Of a stretch of DNA of 64,000 nt, positions 35,527-46,886 are shown in pieces. Where the stretch lies: positions 62,001-126,000 of the forward strand of contig JAKZHN010000042.1 of NCBI GenBank assembly GCA_037179335.1, in the 5' to 3' direction. Position numbers and translations under genes: made by a program. How positions within the stretch are numbered: the first letter of the stretch is position 1; each line of letters starts with the position of its first letter. The notes under the pieces are model-generated. The model saw only the letters and a program-made list of their open reading frames with translations. It was not told the DNA's origin and searched no databases. Origin of the DNA: Cyclaneusma minus (lineage: Eukaryota > Ascomycota > Leotiomycetes > Marthamycetales > Marthamycetaceae).

Positions 35527-35745
35527 TAAAAAGGGTGCCCTGCGAGCACCCTATAAAGCACGTGCGCTAAAAATACGTAAAAAATAAGCATTGCTTATTA
35601 AAAAAGCTAAGCAAGGTTTTTAGCGTATAATATTTAAATATTGCTATTTTTATTTAAAAAAAGCAATAATTATTTTTTATAGCTAAAAAATATATATAAT
35701 ATATTTTTATTTGCCAATTTATTTTTAATTATTATAGTAAAATAG
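35527..35745 (+). repeat. Left member of internal direct repeat (LTR-like)
   Basis: Matches 40856-41072 at an offset of about 5329 bases. Shared anchors include ATTGCTTATTAAAAAAGCTA, TATAATATTTAAA, CTGCTATTTTTATTT and TATTTGCCAAT. It starts with a surviving GC-rich stretch holding a hairpin GGGTGC-CCTGCGA-GCACCC. Differences between copies are mostly transitions. The spacing and length fit the LTRs of a 5.5 kb retrotransposon. Confidence 0.7.
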
Positions 35746-36844
35746 CCGCTTTTATTTTAAAAAATAATAATTTAGCAAAATAATAATTATTTAATTTGCT
35801 AGCTATAAATTCGGCAATAATTTTATTTATAAAAAATTTATTAAAAGCTTTAAAAATGAATTTTGCTTTTTTTTTTAAACAAAATAGTAGTAATACCGGC
35901 AAAATTGATATATTAAATGAAAAGCTCGCATTTAATAAAAGCAATAATGCATTTTATTAATAATATTAATAAAACCGCTATTAATATTAATAATTAAAAA
36001 TAGTTTAAACTTTGTTTTGCTTTAAATTAGAAATTATTTAATAGCCTTTTTAAATTGAATAGCCAATTTATTAATGCAAATTAGCTTAGGCAAATTTAAA
36101 ATTAAAGCGCTTTAATTAAAAATATAAATATATTGCGCGAAAGCAAAATTAATTAAGCTTTCGCTTTTGCTTTTGCTTCTATTTTTAATTTAATTTAAAA
36201 TTAAGCTAATTTAAATTTTAATAAATTTGCAGCTATTTAATAAATTATTTAAAAATTAAAAATTAAAAAGAAAATTGCAAAATTGCAATTTAAAATTGCA
36301 ATTTTTATTTGCAAATGCAATTTATTTAATTTAAATTTTAATAATGAATAATTAATTGCCAAAAACTTTTATATATTCAAAATTATATATATATAATATA
36401 TATAAAATTATAAATATTATTAAAAAAAAATAAAAAATATATAAAAAAAATATAAAAAAAAATATAAAAAAAAATAAAAAAAAAATAAAAAAAATTAAAT
36501 GCAATAAATACAAAGCAATAATATATATTGCATATATTAAATTAATTTGCTAAAAAACAAAAAAAACAAAAATTTTTATTGCAAAATAGAAATTTTGCTT
36601 TTTTATATAATAAATATATAAAACTATATTTAAAAAACTATAAAAATATTTTTTTATAAAAAAAACCAAATAAAAAATAAAAAATAAAAAAGAAATGAAA
36701 TTTTATAATAAAAAAATATAATATATATATATATATAATTAAATAAATACATGCTATTTAAAAATAATTTATATTAATTATATATAAAAATTAGAATTAT
36801 TTTTAAAATAATTTATATTAATTATATATATAAAATTACAATTA

Positions 36845-37036
36845 TTTTTAAAATAATTTAATTTTTAAAATAATTTAATTTTTAAAATAATTTAATTTTT
36901 AAAATAATTTAATTTTTAAAATAATTTAATTTTTAAAATAATTTAATTTTTAAAATAATTTAATTTTTAAAATAATTTAATTTTTAAAATAATTTAATTT
37001 TCAAAATAATTTAATTTTTAAAATAATTTAATTTTA
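36845..37036 (+). repeat. 17-nt AT tandem repeat, about 11 copies
   Basis: Unit TTTTTAAAATAATTTAA repeated about eleven times with a single base change (a C near 37009). This is far more regular than the surrounding decayed sequence, so it expanded after the RIP damage. Confidence 0.9.
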
Positions 37037-40000
37037 AAATATAGCAAAATTATATAATTTATAATTTATTTATTTATTAATAATATAAATAGGCAAAAAA
37101 AAGCCTATTTAAATAGCTTTTAAAAATACAAAAGGCTTTTTAATATATTAAAAATATATTTGCAAATTATATATAATGCTTTTAAATTCGCAATATTGGA
37201 AATTTTAAAGCAATTTAAAAATTTAAATAATTTAATATAATATTATTAGTATTTAATAGCTTTTTAATTTTGCAAATTAATTAATATAAATTTAATATAT
37301 TTAATATATAATATTAAATTACTTGCAATTATAAAAATTATTTAATATTAAAAGCAATATATTAAAAGCAATATATTAAATATATATATTTAAATTTAAA
37401 TATTTTTAAATCATAATAATTTGCGCTATATTATAAATATAAAAGAATTTAATAAATATCAAATAAAATAAAATTAAAAATTAAAAAATTTGTTAATTTT
37501 TTATTTTATAAATTAGACTATAAAAAAATAGTAAAAAATGCTTAAATAAAAATATTAAAGAATTTCTATTTATATTGCAGGAAAAGCTTTATTATTTATT
37601 TAATTATGTTTTTAATATATAGTTTGTAAAAAATATAATTGCTTTTATAAATATAGCAATTATATTTTAACTAAAATTATTAAATTGGAAAATCAATGCT
37701 ATACGCTTTATTTATATATTATAAATGTAAATTTAAAAATAAAAAACTATATTTTATTTAAATTATTTAAATTATAAAACTTTAAATAATTAAAATAAAT
37801 TTTACAATTATTTTTAAAATTCAAAAAAATACTAAATATATAATAAAAATATAAGCCAATTTATATTATACAAAAATAAAGAATAATAATTTAAAAATAA
37901 TATATTATATAAAAAAGGCAAATTGTATATTTTTGCAGCAAATATATTGCGTAGTAAATTTTTATATATTTATTATAATAGCAAATTAATAGGCTATTTT
38001 AAAATACATTAAATATTAATTTTAGTTTATTGCAAATATTATTAGCTAAATATAAAAATATAAAAATAAAATTATATATATAATTGCTATATTTGCTAGC
38101 AAAATAAAATTCGCCAATATATATTTTATAATTAGCTATAACTTTTATATTTAATTAATAAATTATAAATATTTTTATTATAAATATTTATTATAAATTT
38201 GCCAAAATTATAATATATAAATAAAATATATAATGATATTTTAATAATAATAAATTATTATTTTAAAATTGCATAATTTATATATATAATTAAAAATATT
38301 AATATATCATTTTTAATATATTTTTTAAAATTATTATATTTAATTATAATTTTATATTTACTAATATATTATAAAAAGCCTTTTGCTATATTTTTTATAG
38401 AATATATAAATATAGCATTATATTTTATTTTTAAACAAATAAGCAAATAAAGCAAATAAATCAAATAAATCAAATAAATCATATTTATATATAATATTAT
38501 TGCAATAATAAAAAAATTAATTAAATAATCCAATTAATTATAATAAACCTCACTTAATTTTTTTTAATAATATATAAAAATTAAAATATTTAATATAAAA
38601 AAACAAAAAAGAAATACAATATAATAAATATATATTATTGCAAAAATTAAAAATTAAAATAATAAATATATAAAGCAATATGCGAATAAACATAAAATTA
38701 TAAAATTTAATTAATTTAATTAATTTAATTAATTTTTTTTATTAAAAATATATACTTTAAAATTAAAAAATTAATAAAAAATATATGATTTTGTTTTTAT
38801 TATTAAAAAAAATTAAAAGCCCAACTTTATTATTTAAGTTTTCTATTTAAGTTTTAAACAAACAAATTATATAATATTTTTTATATTATTTTTTTAAAAT
38901 TTGCTAAAATATTTTAAAATAGCGTATACAAATTATATTTTGCAAATCTTAAAATATATATATATATATATAAACAATTAGCTTATATTTTATATATATT
39001 GGAAAAATTAAGGCCATTTTTTTAATAATTTTAATAATTTTAAGCAAATTTATTAAAAAGATATTAAAATTGAATTATAATAATACTAGAAAAATGATAA
39101 AAAAAGCGCATTTCTTTTTTAAAAAAAGCCATTTTTAATTTTATATGTAAATAGAAAATGCTTAATTATGCGCAATATTAAGCAAAAGCAAAAGTAAAAA
39201 TATTTAAAATATAAAAATATAAAGTTGATTATTTTTTTATAAATTAAATTAAATTAAATTGTATTATATTTTATATAAAAAATTAAAAATTAAATAGTAA
39301 ATTTAATTTAATTGAGAATTATAAAATGCGCAAATAAAAATTATAAATTCGGTATATTAAATAATTTAATTAAAAATAAATATTATATAAAATAAATTTA
39401 ATTAGCAAAATTAAAAACTCTATAGTATTTTCCAATTACAATTTATATATATTAAATTTATAGTTTCTATCTTTTATATTATATTACTAAAAACCCAATG
39501 TTTTTTATATTAAATAAAATATTATTAATAAAATAATTATAATTATAATTAATTTATATTTTAATTAAATATATTAAAGACAAATTAATTGGTATATATA
39601 TTAAAATATAAATTTCGAAACTAATTTTAATTAAAGCTATTATTGCAATTATAATATTTTTAAATGCATTGTATATTTCATATTTTTAAAAAATATAAAT
39701 TTTAAAGCAAAAAAACATTCTAGCAGTTTTTATATTATTTTTTTAATTAAATTAATTTATTATTATAATTAATATATTGGTTTTTGAAAAATAAATAAAC
39801 TTTAGCATAGCAATAATTCTAAAATGTAAAAGCATTATAAATTATATTAAATAAAAAAAATTAAATAGTGGGAATTTGCAAAATAATAAATTAATTAAAA
39901 AAAAAGCAAAATATAAATTTACTATATAGCCAAAAAAATGCAATAGTAATTGCATTTAAAATTATTTACAATTTTATTATAAATATGAAAATTTTTGCAA

Positions 40001-40855
40001 AACTTTTTTAAATAAAATTTTTATATATAGCAAATTAAAATACAAATTTAAAATATAAATGCGGGGTTGTTAAATATATATTTTAAATTTTGCAATAAAA
40101 TTGGAAATTTAATATTATTATTATAATTTGAAATAAAATTTCTATTATATAGAATTTGAAATAAATTATTATTAAAATTTTGCATTTCGCAATTAAAAAT
40201 ATTAAAAACCAGAATATCAAAAAAGAAAAAAAAAGAAATTTCTGCTAAAAAATCATATATTAAAAAAGTTATATGAAAGCAATAATTTAAAAAAACCCAA
40301 TAAAAATGGAAAAGCCCCTAATAAAATCTAATATAATCGCTATATTGTTTTTTAAATTTGTTTAAAAAAATGCGATTAAAAATTAATATATTATTATTGC
40401 AGCAAATGCATAATATATATATAAAAAATTAAAAAAAAAAATTAAAAAATTAATTATTTAAAACAAGCCGCCGCTATATTAAGTTTTTAGCATTTGCAAA
40501 AAAGGCATATGCAAAAATTAATATAATATATATAAAATTAATAAAATTAATAAAAATTCAATATAAAAAAACAAAAATTAAAAATAATAAAAATATTTAA
40601 ATAAAAATTTAAAATTAATCTAATAATAAAAGCGCAAATTATATATTAAAATTAAAGCTTTAAAAATTAAGCAATAATAAATTTAAAAATAATTATTAAT
40701 AATAGTAAATTAATAAAAATTTATAAATTTACACAATTGAAATAAAAAACTAAAATTAATAATTAAAATTTAATTATTAAATTATTAAAAAGCGAAAATT
40801 TGTATTTAAAAGCTCCAAGGCTTAAAGCTATAAAAAAACAATTATTATATAAAAT

Positions 40856-41072
40856 TAAAAAAAGCGCTTTACGAGTATTTTATAAAGCATATATATTAAA
40901 AATACGCAAAAAGCAAATATTGCTTATTAAAAAAGCTAAGCAAAGCTTTTAATATATAATATTTAAACGCTGCTATTTTTATTTGAAAAAAGCAGCGGCT
41001 ATTTTTATAATTAAAAAATATATACAGCGCATTCCTATTTGCCAATCTATTTTTAACTATTGTGATAAATTA
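40856..41072 (+). repeat. Right member of internal direct repeat (LTR-like)
   Basis: Partner of 35527-35745. Here the GC-rich start seen in the left copy is largely converted to A/T, while other positions (GCTGCTATTTTTATTTG, AGCAGCGGC) keep G/C that the left copy lost. The two copies therefore decayed independently. Confidence 0.7.
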
Positions 41073-42562
41073 GGAAAAGCTTTAAAATCCCAATTTCTTT
41101 TAAAAAAATAAAATAAAAAAGTTATCTTTTTAAATTTATTTAAAATAATTTTAATATTATAAAAATATATTTTGATCATAAAAATAATTAAAAAAAAACA
41201 AATTTATTATTTATTTAATGGCTAAAAAACTGCAAATTTATTTTTGGCAAACCAATTAAAGCAAAAAAGCAAAATTACTATATTTGGCGAAACCTTTAAA
41301 ATATTAAATACTATTAAAATTAATATTTTTATTACTATTAGTATTTTCAAATTTATCCTTTTTAATTTTAAAATTTATATTAAAAATATTAAAATATTTT
41401 AAATTAAAGTTATAAAAAAATTAAAAGCAAGGCTATTATTGCTTTATATATAAAATTAATAAAAAAATTATAAAAACGGGGTTTTTCAATTTAGGCCCCA
41501 ATTATTTAATATTGCAATTAAAAACTAATTATTTATATTGCGCTATTTTTAAAATTAAAAACAAAATACAAAGTAATAGCTAAATTCTAAGCTAGAAATA
41601 TTATTTAAGCGTATTTTTAATTAAAAAATAAATTAAAATAAATAATTTATTGCAATCTATTTAAAAAAATCAAAAACAAATATTTTTTAAGCATTTTAAT
41701 TTTAATTTTTAAATCGCTTTACAAATTTGCAAAACCCGGCCTATATTAATAAATAATTTATATTAGATATTATTTTATTTAATTATTTTTAAAAATAATT
41801 ATTTATAATTTATATCTGCTTTTTAGCAATCTGTTTTTATAATTATTAAAATGCAAATTAATAATACCCTTTAGCTATATAATACTATATAAATTAAATT
41901 TAAAAAATTTAAATTTTATAAAACTGATTTCAATGCCAAGCTAAAAAAAATTAATTATAAATTATTTTCTTTTATTTAATAATTATATTTTAAATTTAAA
42001 TAAAAATAGCTTTATATATTTTTGCCCAAAAAAGCCAAAAAAATATTAAATTTATAAATTTCAATACTTTTATTATAAAACACAATTATATAAAATATAA
42101 GGCCTATAATGCTTATATAATTATAATTATTTAGCCAAAATTCAATTGTGAATTATTTATAGCAATTCAAAAATAAAAGAAATTTATTAAAAAACCATTC
42201 TGGTATTAAATAAAAAATTTAATTAATATTTTAAAAATTTAAAATATAGCCTAATATATATTAAATTAAAATTTTCGCTTTTGCAAATAAAAGCTTTTAA
42301 ATGAGTTATTTTATTATTATTGCAAATAAGAAAATAAATAGGCAAAGCTATATATTTCAAATTACCGAAAATCTAATTTATTAAAATTTATATAAATTAA
42401 AAAAAATATGCTAGCAAATAAAATTCTAGCAGCTATATAAGCTATAAATATAGCTATAGCTATAAATACTATTTTGTTTAAAATTTTAAAGCAATTTGAA
42501 TTTTTTTAAATTTTAATAATAATTTGTATAAACTTATTTAGGCTATATAATTATTTAATTAA

Positions 42563-42626
42563 ATTAGAAAAAATAATAGAAAAAATAATAGAAAAAATAA
42601 TAGAAAAAATAATAGAAAAAATAATA
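42563..42626 (+). repeat. 12-nt tandem repeat GAAAAAATAATA, about 5 copies
   Basis: Perfect tandem copies of GAAAAAATAATA within the AT block, ending in an ATAATAATAAATA run. A young microsatellite-like expansion. Confidence 0.9.
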
Positions 42627-42878
42627 ATAATAAATATATTATATTTTAAAAAAAACTATAAATTTGATTTTTTAAAAGATATACATTAAATTAATAATTA
42701 TAATAATCCAGCTAATGCTATAATTAAAATTTATTGCAATAATATTTTTAAAAAATTTATTAATTTAAATACCTTTAAAATTAAAATACCAAAAAAAAAT
42801 GTAAAAAAATGTAAAAAAAAAAATATAGCTAGCTATAGGCTATAGTGAGTGAGCACTATAAAAAAAGAATTTCCAATA

Positions 42879-43084
42879 TTAAAATAGCTGGGACGGTCGA
42901 AGCATATAGGTATTACATGCCAGTCAGCGCTTAATTTTGGCGCTAGCTAGCGCGATTGGAAAAGCGTTTTCAGACCCTTAAAATCTGGCAGCGCGCCTTT
43001 TCCCTTTCCTCCTCAAACGAATACAACACCTTAAACCCCCTGCTACGCGCGTAAAACCCTGAACCTTGTAGGTTCGACAGAGCT
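42879..43084 (+). repeat. Right copy of split direct repeat flanking the AT block
   Basis: Partner of 34294-34492. The first part (42879-42997) is the damaged version, for example CATATAGGTATTACATGCCA against CACGTGGGTGTCACGTGCCA on the left. The part after 42997 is undamaged and GC-normal (CTACGCGCGTAAAACCCTGA). The damage pattern is the mirror image of the left copy. Confidence 0.85.
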
Positions 43085-43249
43085 AGCTCTGTGTGTCGGG
43101 GGTTGCAGTGGTGGTTGATTGATCGTAGAGACCGAACAGACGACGACACTGGAAGATAGATACATATGTGTACATTTCTTGGCGCTAGTAAGCTGCCTGA
43201 GGTACCTAGCTAAGGCATCTGAATACAGCCTACAGTCTCCGCTGGATTG

Positions 43250-43400
43250 CAAATATCCAAATAACCAGGAATATTCCCAGTAATTAGGAATATTCCAGAT
43301 GCTTTGGAATATTTCAAATAATTTGGGACATGCCAAGTTATTGGAAATATGCCTGGTTATTTGGGATATTTACGATTATTCGAAAATTGTAGACCGTATT
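43250..43400 (+). repeat. Best-preserved array of the dispersed palindromic unit
   Basis: Seven consecutive units of 18-20 nt: linker AAATAT/AATATT/GACATG plus cores CCAAATAACCAGG, CCCAGTAATTAGG, CCAGATGCTTTGG, TCAAATAATTTGG, CCAAGTTATTGG, GCCTGGTTATTTGG, TACGATTATTCG. The consensus is about AATATTCCAAGTAATTTGG, whose core is an imperfect palindrome. Weaker units continue to about 43510 (CCAAGTGATCTGGAG). Confidence 0.8.
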
Positions 43401-43624
43401 CAGACTTTTTTCCTCCCACTGTAGATAATTCAAGTGACTCATTGTGACTGGAAAAAGTCTTAGTGATCCGAATGACCAGACTCCAGAGGTAATCCAAGTG
43501 ATCTGGAGAAGTAATAGGACATATTAGGAAGCGCGAGATCAGGGTGTGTCGTAGGAATCTCTTGTTTGCCGAGACTGCCTCGTCTTCCCCGTATTTGAGT
43601 ATCCCCATATTCCTTAATCTGCCT

Positions 43625-43985
43625 CTAAGCTCTGCTGGCTTCGCCGAATGGGTGCCCAACGGAATTTAGCATGTAATATGCATATCGCCGACCCAGAGAC
43701 TCGGGAATCCAAGCAAACATGTCTGGCAAGTGGCAAACAAGTGTCTGCGGAGAGCAAGCATGAGACTGCGAGCCTTCTTCAATCATTGGAGTAGAGAATG
43801 CATGCATCATGTATGAAGCCACGCTGCAGAAATAGAGGGTCTGGTCGCTCAGCTCGCATTGCATATTCCAGACGATTGGCCTCGAAGAGACATCGTACTT
43901 GGACTCGGTCATACTCGAGGGACTCGGTCACCTTGGGGAAGTATGCATCGTATTCTGTTCGAGACCTAGGCCAGTGAGTAGCCAA
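43625..43985 (-). pseudogene. Possible coding remnant, unknown family
   Basis: A minus-strand frame from about 43985 to 43779 reads plausibly as protein (YDAYFPKVTESLEYDRVQVR, then CLFEANRLEYAMRAERPDPL). A TTTCCAG acceptor-like site precedes it, but there is no ATG and it ends quickly. Another minus-strand frame (43912-43625) overlaps it in a different phase. I do not recognise a family. It may be the damaged end of a gene lost when the adjacent repeat block formed, or chance. Confidence 0.2.
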
Positions 43986-44905
43986 GGGCCTGGAAACATT
44001 CTGAGTGAACTTATTACTGGCATTTGAAAACTTGCCGGAGAAAGGAAAATGTGAGAATGATGGACGTCAAACAAATAGGAGAACCACCAATAATAGTAGA
44101 ATAGCCAAAACATACTTGCCTGGAATTACCGAGCGTGTCACAACTTCACCTGCACTTTGCATAAAGAACCTCAGGAGAAACTGTGCTGAAAAGACCGCCG
44201 GAGCTGGTCTCTATCAATAATGCTACTACACAACCAAGGTAGGCAACCAGCCAGCCTAACCCAGCCTAATCCGAGCCCAGCGACGCCCACCCATCTCCCG
44301 TGCCCAGCGATGGCCGAAAAGACAACAGTAACTCCTTCCCCCCATGTTGCCCAGGCCCCGGATTGCACCGCCCATCATCTCTTGTGAAGGACTTTTCGGC
44401 CAGTGGACACTGCTGAGAAGCAAGCTATCTTGTTGTGGAAAGTGACAGGAACGAATGGGTTCATCCTTTTGTGGATGGATACACAGTGCGGAATACCATC
44501 CACTGAATGCTGTGACCGTTGCGCCCTGCTAGCCATGCAAATGCCGAGATGATAGAGGACGGAAGGAAATATTATGTATCATCATGCGACTGCCACCATG
44601 CTCGATGATCGGTCTGACCTAGAAGAAGCACGGAATGATGGATTTGGCTGCTCATCCGCTGCTGCTGGGTGTCTTCAGCCGAATCGAATTATGCAGGCGA
44701 GTCATGGTGATGGAGTCGATATTCTTTATAAGGAGATCGTTGGTGGTGAGGGGTATGAAGGTATCACGGGCAGGAGTTGCCAGTGAGATAGAAACCCATG
44801 TAAGAGAGTTCCGACTGCTGAAGGCCAGAGACCGGGCTATTCTTCGTCGAAGCCTTGGGAAAGATCTTGTAAAGACGCCGGGGAAGTCGTGGTCTCTTGG
44901 CAAGA
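43986..44905. other. Intergenic, 3' side of the RING gene
   Basis: No supported gene. Plus-strand frames at 44574-45054 are shadows or low-complexity. The right-hand part is the probable 3' UTR of the RING protein gene on the minus strand. Confidence 0.4.
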
Positions 44906-46030
44906 CTACAAGAACACTCCAACCCATTTGTCTTTGGGGAAGATTTCTGCCTCGCAGTCGTCAACAGCACACTGCACCCTTTTCTTTCCGCCATGTTGCT
45001 GAGATGTCTTTGTCTTGCGGCCTTGGTAACAAGCGTTGCAGTAGACCTGGATGAGGAATTAGTTGTCTGATACGACGATGGCAGCGTCCACAATACTTAC
45101 ATGACCACAATCCTTGACAACCCAGAAAGGGTGCACTTCTCGATCTTTCTTGTTGCTGGGCCTTTTTGAATTATTGTCCGGAACAACCTCCTCTGCGATG
45201 AGCTCGTTATCACATTCAGGGCACACGATGACATCGTCTTCCTGGGGCGAGCGTGTGAAGCCATCCTTGGCGGGCTTGGGTGGTACGTGGGTAGGCTTTG
45301 CTTGTGCAGGTGGTTCAGGATCGATGTCCCATGCAGGCCTCGCGTAGTTCAGGTCGGGCAGAGGAGGAGCATGGTGTCTCTGTAGCAAGTCGCGGATATC
45401 GCCATTGGGGCGTCCTGGGCGATTTCTGCCCATGCGGCCGGGCCAATCCACGTACATGCCCATCATGGCGCCCACTCCAAGTTCCAACAGCCGAGCACCT
45501 CCAGCTCCCAGGCCCGGTACTCGCTGGATATCACCATTTCCGCCATCTGGTCGGAGGAGCGGAGAGGCTGGACGAGATCGTATCGGAGGGCTATTACGGA
45601 AAGGACCTCGGCCACCTCGCGCAACTGGGCTGACGGTTGCTCTCGGTCTCTGCCTCGCATTTGACGCCTGCCTGGCTGGTGGCAACGGGTTGACTCGGAC
45701 GATCTCGACGTCGGGCTCGTCAGTGAGGTCGATGACGTTGTCCAGGTCGATTGCATCGCTTCTTGCGAGTCGGGGCGCTGGGCGAACGAGTGCTCTCGGC
45801 GGAGGACTGTCGGAATCTTCTGTGAGGTCGATAATGGTCTGTGAAGCACGATGCTCCAGACTTGGACGAGGAAGGTGAGACATGCTGCGCTCTGGGGATC
45901 TGCGAGTTCGTGTGGAAGATCGATTTCCTATGGGAGAGCGGTTGTGAGGGAACAATGAGGGTCTTCGTCTTGGAGGGCTCGGCGAGATGAAGAGACGCCG
46001 GCTGGAGGGCAAGGTTGCCGTCTCTGACAT
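44906..46030 (-). CDS. RING-finger protein with tandem SUMO-interacting motifs (STUbL-like)
   Basis: Two exons on the minus strand, 46030-45101 and 45046-44906, give 356 aa. The 54-nt intron has a GTAAGT donor and ATCCAG acceptor and joins KDCGH to VYCNACY. The N-terminal 60 residues are Ser/Pro/Arg-rich. Two hydrophobic-acidic SIM-type motifs follow: TIIDLTEDSD near 65-74 and VIDLTDEPDVEIVRV near 99-113. The C-terminal 90 residues hold a RING-type zinc finger with spaced pairs (CPEC, CGHVYCNAC, then QCAVDDC) and end in FPKDKWVGVFL. SIMs plus a C-terminal RING resemble SUMO-targeted ubiquitin ligases of the Rfp/Slx8 type, which ubiquitinate sumoylated nuclear proteins. The function is inferred from architecture alone; the RING spacing is unusual, with a basic insert between the first CxxC and the CGH. 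Confidence 0.85.
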
Positions 46031-46886
46031 TTCCGAGAAGGCTGAAAAGGTGCGCTGCGAAGTTCAGCTGGCAATTAGTTTGAGTTGCAAGGAGAGGCCG
46101 GCGCAGTAAAGTAAATCAGGAGGAAGGCAAGTTACCTTCCGATCGTGCGGTTGAGAATCCTCACGCGCTGGTTGCGGCCGCCAGAAGTCCATCGAAGGAC
46201 ATTGAACACACGCAGCGACGGGGCAGTATGCGATGAGGTTACTGGAGCGTGCGATATGCTTCGGCTGCACAATATTGCTTTGGAGTGGCGCTGTGTGGTG
46301 GATCAGACTGGTGTTGAGGTGCACGGAATATGGAGGATGAGGTTGTTCCTAGCGGCACCGGCCAACCGCCAAAGCGACTTTCTTTAAGCCCCCCTCGGCG
46401 TCTCAGCATCAACCGCGCAAATAACAGAAGACGGGTGAATCAGCAGTTCAATGAAAGAAACATTGGAAAACAACAACTATATCTACAAGCAAGAGAATAC
46501 GCGGAACGCGTATGAGGACGGAGTTGGCAAAAACACCCATTTCGCGTGCTCGCCGTGCTGGTCCGAGTCGTAACTTCACTTCTTCTTTCACTCTTCAGCC
46601 TCCTGCCCATACTATACCTATTCATAATCGGAGCCAACGCCACTGGACAATGCCCATTCCACGTGCGCATCGCCGCCGATTGCAGCCAGAATCTCCTTGC
46701 ATTCCATGTCATGTTACAAAACGCTCATTTTTCAATAATATCCACGCTGCTATGTCACTTCAAAGTGTGCGCCGTTTGCCAACACCGTTTGCCAGATCTC
46801 TAAATACGGCTACTTCCGTCTCGAGGCCTGCATGCCATCAATGATGTGCAATCCCGCAACCAACGCCCCCGCAAACCCTAGACCAT
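46031..46886. other. Intergenic: RING gene promoter and PRP19 3' flank
   Basis: 856 bases between two minus-strand genes. A plus-strand ATG frame at 46512-46844 ends with a stretch resembling a mitochondrial presequence (MSLQSVRRLPTPFARSLNTA), but it abuts the PRP19 coding end with no room for further exons, so it is not called as a gene. Confidence 0.4.

Larger units (their letters stand above)
34413..42997. repeat. 8.6 kb extremely AT-rich, RIP-type block
   Basis: Nearly pure A/T with homopolymer A/T runs and (TA)n stretches. Stop codons are frequent in all frames, and only one 70-codon frame (35732-35944) appears by chance. Composition changes abruptly at both ends, inside the flanking direct repeat. 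Internal structure includes a direct repeat pair at 35527/40856, a 17-nt tandem repeat at 36845-37036 and a 12-nt tandem repeat at 42563-42626. The most likely origin is one or more retroelements saturated by RIP. No gene is supported within it. Confidence 0.85.

Noticed and set aside
35732..35944. 70-codon frame inside the AT block
   Set aside because: Composition is Asn/Ile/Lys/Phe as dictated by AT content. One such frame in 8.6 kb is expected by chance.
34413..42997. Idea that the AT block is an inserted mitochondrial DNA segment
   Set aside because: No mitochondrial gene, tRNA or rRNA motif is visible, and comparing the flanking repeats shows explicit C-to-T and G-to-A damage, which fits RIP better.
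46512..46844. 110-codon plus-strand frame ending in a presequence-like stretch
   Set aside because: There is no room for further exons before the PRP19 coding end on the opposite strand, and no conserved domain.
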